Below are positions 55,401-56,009 of a stretch of 56,009 nucleotides of DNA, piece after piece. The notes beneath the pieces were generated by a model. The model searched no databases. It was given only the letters and a program-made list of their open reading frames with translations, and was not told the DNA's origin. The stretch's first letter is position 1. Every line of letters begins with the position of its first letter. The stretch is from Desulfovibrio oxyclinae DSM 11498. Lineage in GTDB: Bacteria > Desulfobacterota > Desulfovibrionia > Desulfovibrionales > Desulfovibrionaceae. Made by a program: the position numbers and the translations under genes. The stretch covers positions 1 through 56,009 of the forward strand of contig NZ_AQXE01000001.1 in assembly GCF_000375485.1 (NCBI RefSeq), in the 5' to 3' direction.

Positions 55401-56009
55401 GGGATACCTCCGGCTTCATGATATCCTTTTTCAAGCGGAAATGCATGCCTTGAGAGGAAGAAACTGTTGTTTTGCAGAATGAGTTACGGATGACGGCATG
55501 GTTGGGCATCGCGAAATCAGGGGGCGGATCATGATGCGAAGCGTTGTCGGTAGTTTTCGGCCAAAAACGGTTGTGGGCGACGCTTTCGTTGGAGCGGTCT
55601 GCCGCAGGGTTCGCCTTGAGAAAGGATCGCCGGCACCGGATTGACAGGAAGCATGGTTTTCCATGCGGGAAATGAGGGTTGAGTGCCGTTGGAACCGTTG
55701 GCGGGCAGCGTTTTCAGGCTTTTCGACCGTGCAGAGGCGCCTTTCGGCTAGCCTCGGTGCGGCGCCGGATGCTTTTGTCGTGTGAGAAAAGCAGTATGCG
55801 GAAGAGGGGTTAGATGAAGCAATTACATTTATGAAAACGGTGCCTGAGGCACCTCTCTATGAGACCCTGCACCTTGACTTTTTTGCTATTTTATTGCAAA
55901 TCAATCGAGCTATCATGGAGACACCCAGACCCCGAGCGGGTCACGAGCGGCGAACGACCGCATTTCCCACGCGGCGCATCGTCGAAATTTTTTTTCGGAG
56001 TAGAAACTT
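55401..56009. other. 609-base stretch with no supported gene
   Basis: The pseudokinase ribosome-binding site lies at its left edge. I see a 6-bp hairpin GCATGG-TTTT-CCATGC (55651-55666), a perfect palindrome GGTGCCT-G-AGGCACC (55839-55853), a TTGACT box (55874-55879) with no good partner and GACCC/GGGTC arms near 55930. The right part turns AT-rich and probably leads into a gene beyond the window. A 77-codon minus-strand frame at 55431-55664 has no family features. Confidence 0.5.

Noticed and set aside
55431..55664. A 77-codon minus-strand frame near the right edge
   Set aside because: Composition is typical of non-coding sequence, there is no ribosome-binding site and no family resemblance.

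Overview
The window looks like a chromosomal segment of a deltaproteobacterium of the Desulfovibrio / Pseudodesulfovibrio type. The call rests on high-GC coding sequence, gene order tRNA-Leu(UAG)-tig-clpP-clpX-lon, a RluD-CoaE fusion, PAS-rich sensors with cysteine clusters, and compound inverted repeats between genes. It is an inference from protein character and gene order, not from a database match. Nearly all of the window is ordinary host chromosome. I see no prophage, insertion sequence, CRISPR array or integron.

Layout. 1-325: end of an rRNA operon (23S 3' end, 5S, terminator). 527-5940: an FtsJ/RlmM-like methyltransferase, a PAS histidine kinase, a MerR-like coiled-coil regulator, an unknown protein and a ThiD-ThiN thiamine fusion. 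6009-12425: tRNA-Leu and the proteostasis block tig, clpP, clpX, lon. 12504-14881 (minus): rhomboid protease and RluD-CoaE. 15054-18420: uracil salvage (upp, uraA) and an MscS channel. 18602-25184: grpE, dnaK, an LpoA-like lipoprotein, gatC, gatA. 25185-25598: a gene-free stretch packed with inverted repeats. 25599-28412 (minus): proS, ispG. 28616-34149: xseA, an M23 peptidase, xseB, ispA, dxs. 34146-40341: a DUF1499 lipoprotein, a YchJ-like protein, a cold-shock protein, a double-ATPase ABC protein, a DUF362 protein and hypF. 40414-45017: an orphan betaine-binding protein and a MocR regulator divergent from azlC-azlD-racemase. 45115-48957: an acyl-CoA ligase and a TPR protein. 48945-55400: a signalling-rich end with a CPBP protease, a single-domain receiver, a small unknown protein, a large PAS sigma-54 activator, two thioredoxin-fold proteins and a pseudokinase-like protein with a C-terminal alpha/beta domain. 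55401-56009: no convincing gene.

How the parts fit. The strongest new pattern is a promoter-like motif, TTGACA-N15-TTAG, placed 60-67 bases before lon, grpE and dnaK, with a weaker copy 143 bases before clpP; it is probably a shared stress promoter. Other points of interest are a trigger factor with a histone-H1-like Lys/Ala tail, the perfect 20- and 30-bp inverted repeats between gatA and proS, and the pseudokinase / CPCC redox / CxxC-less thioredoxin cluster at the right end, which is the best candidate for an undescribed small system.
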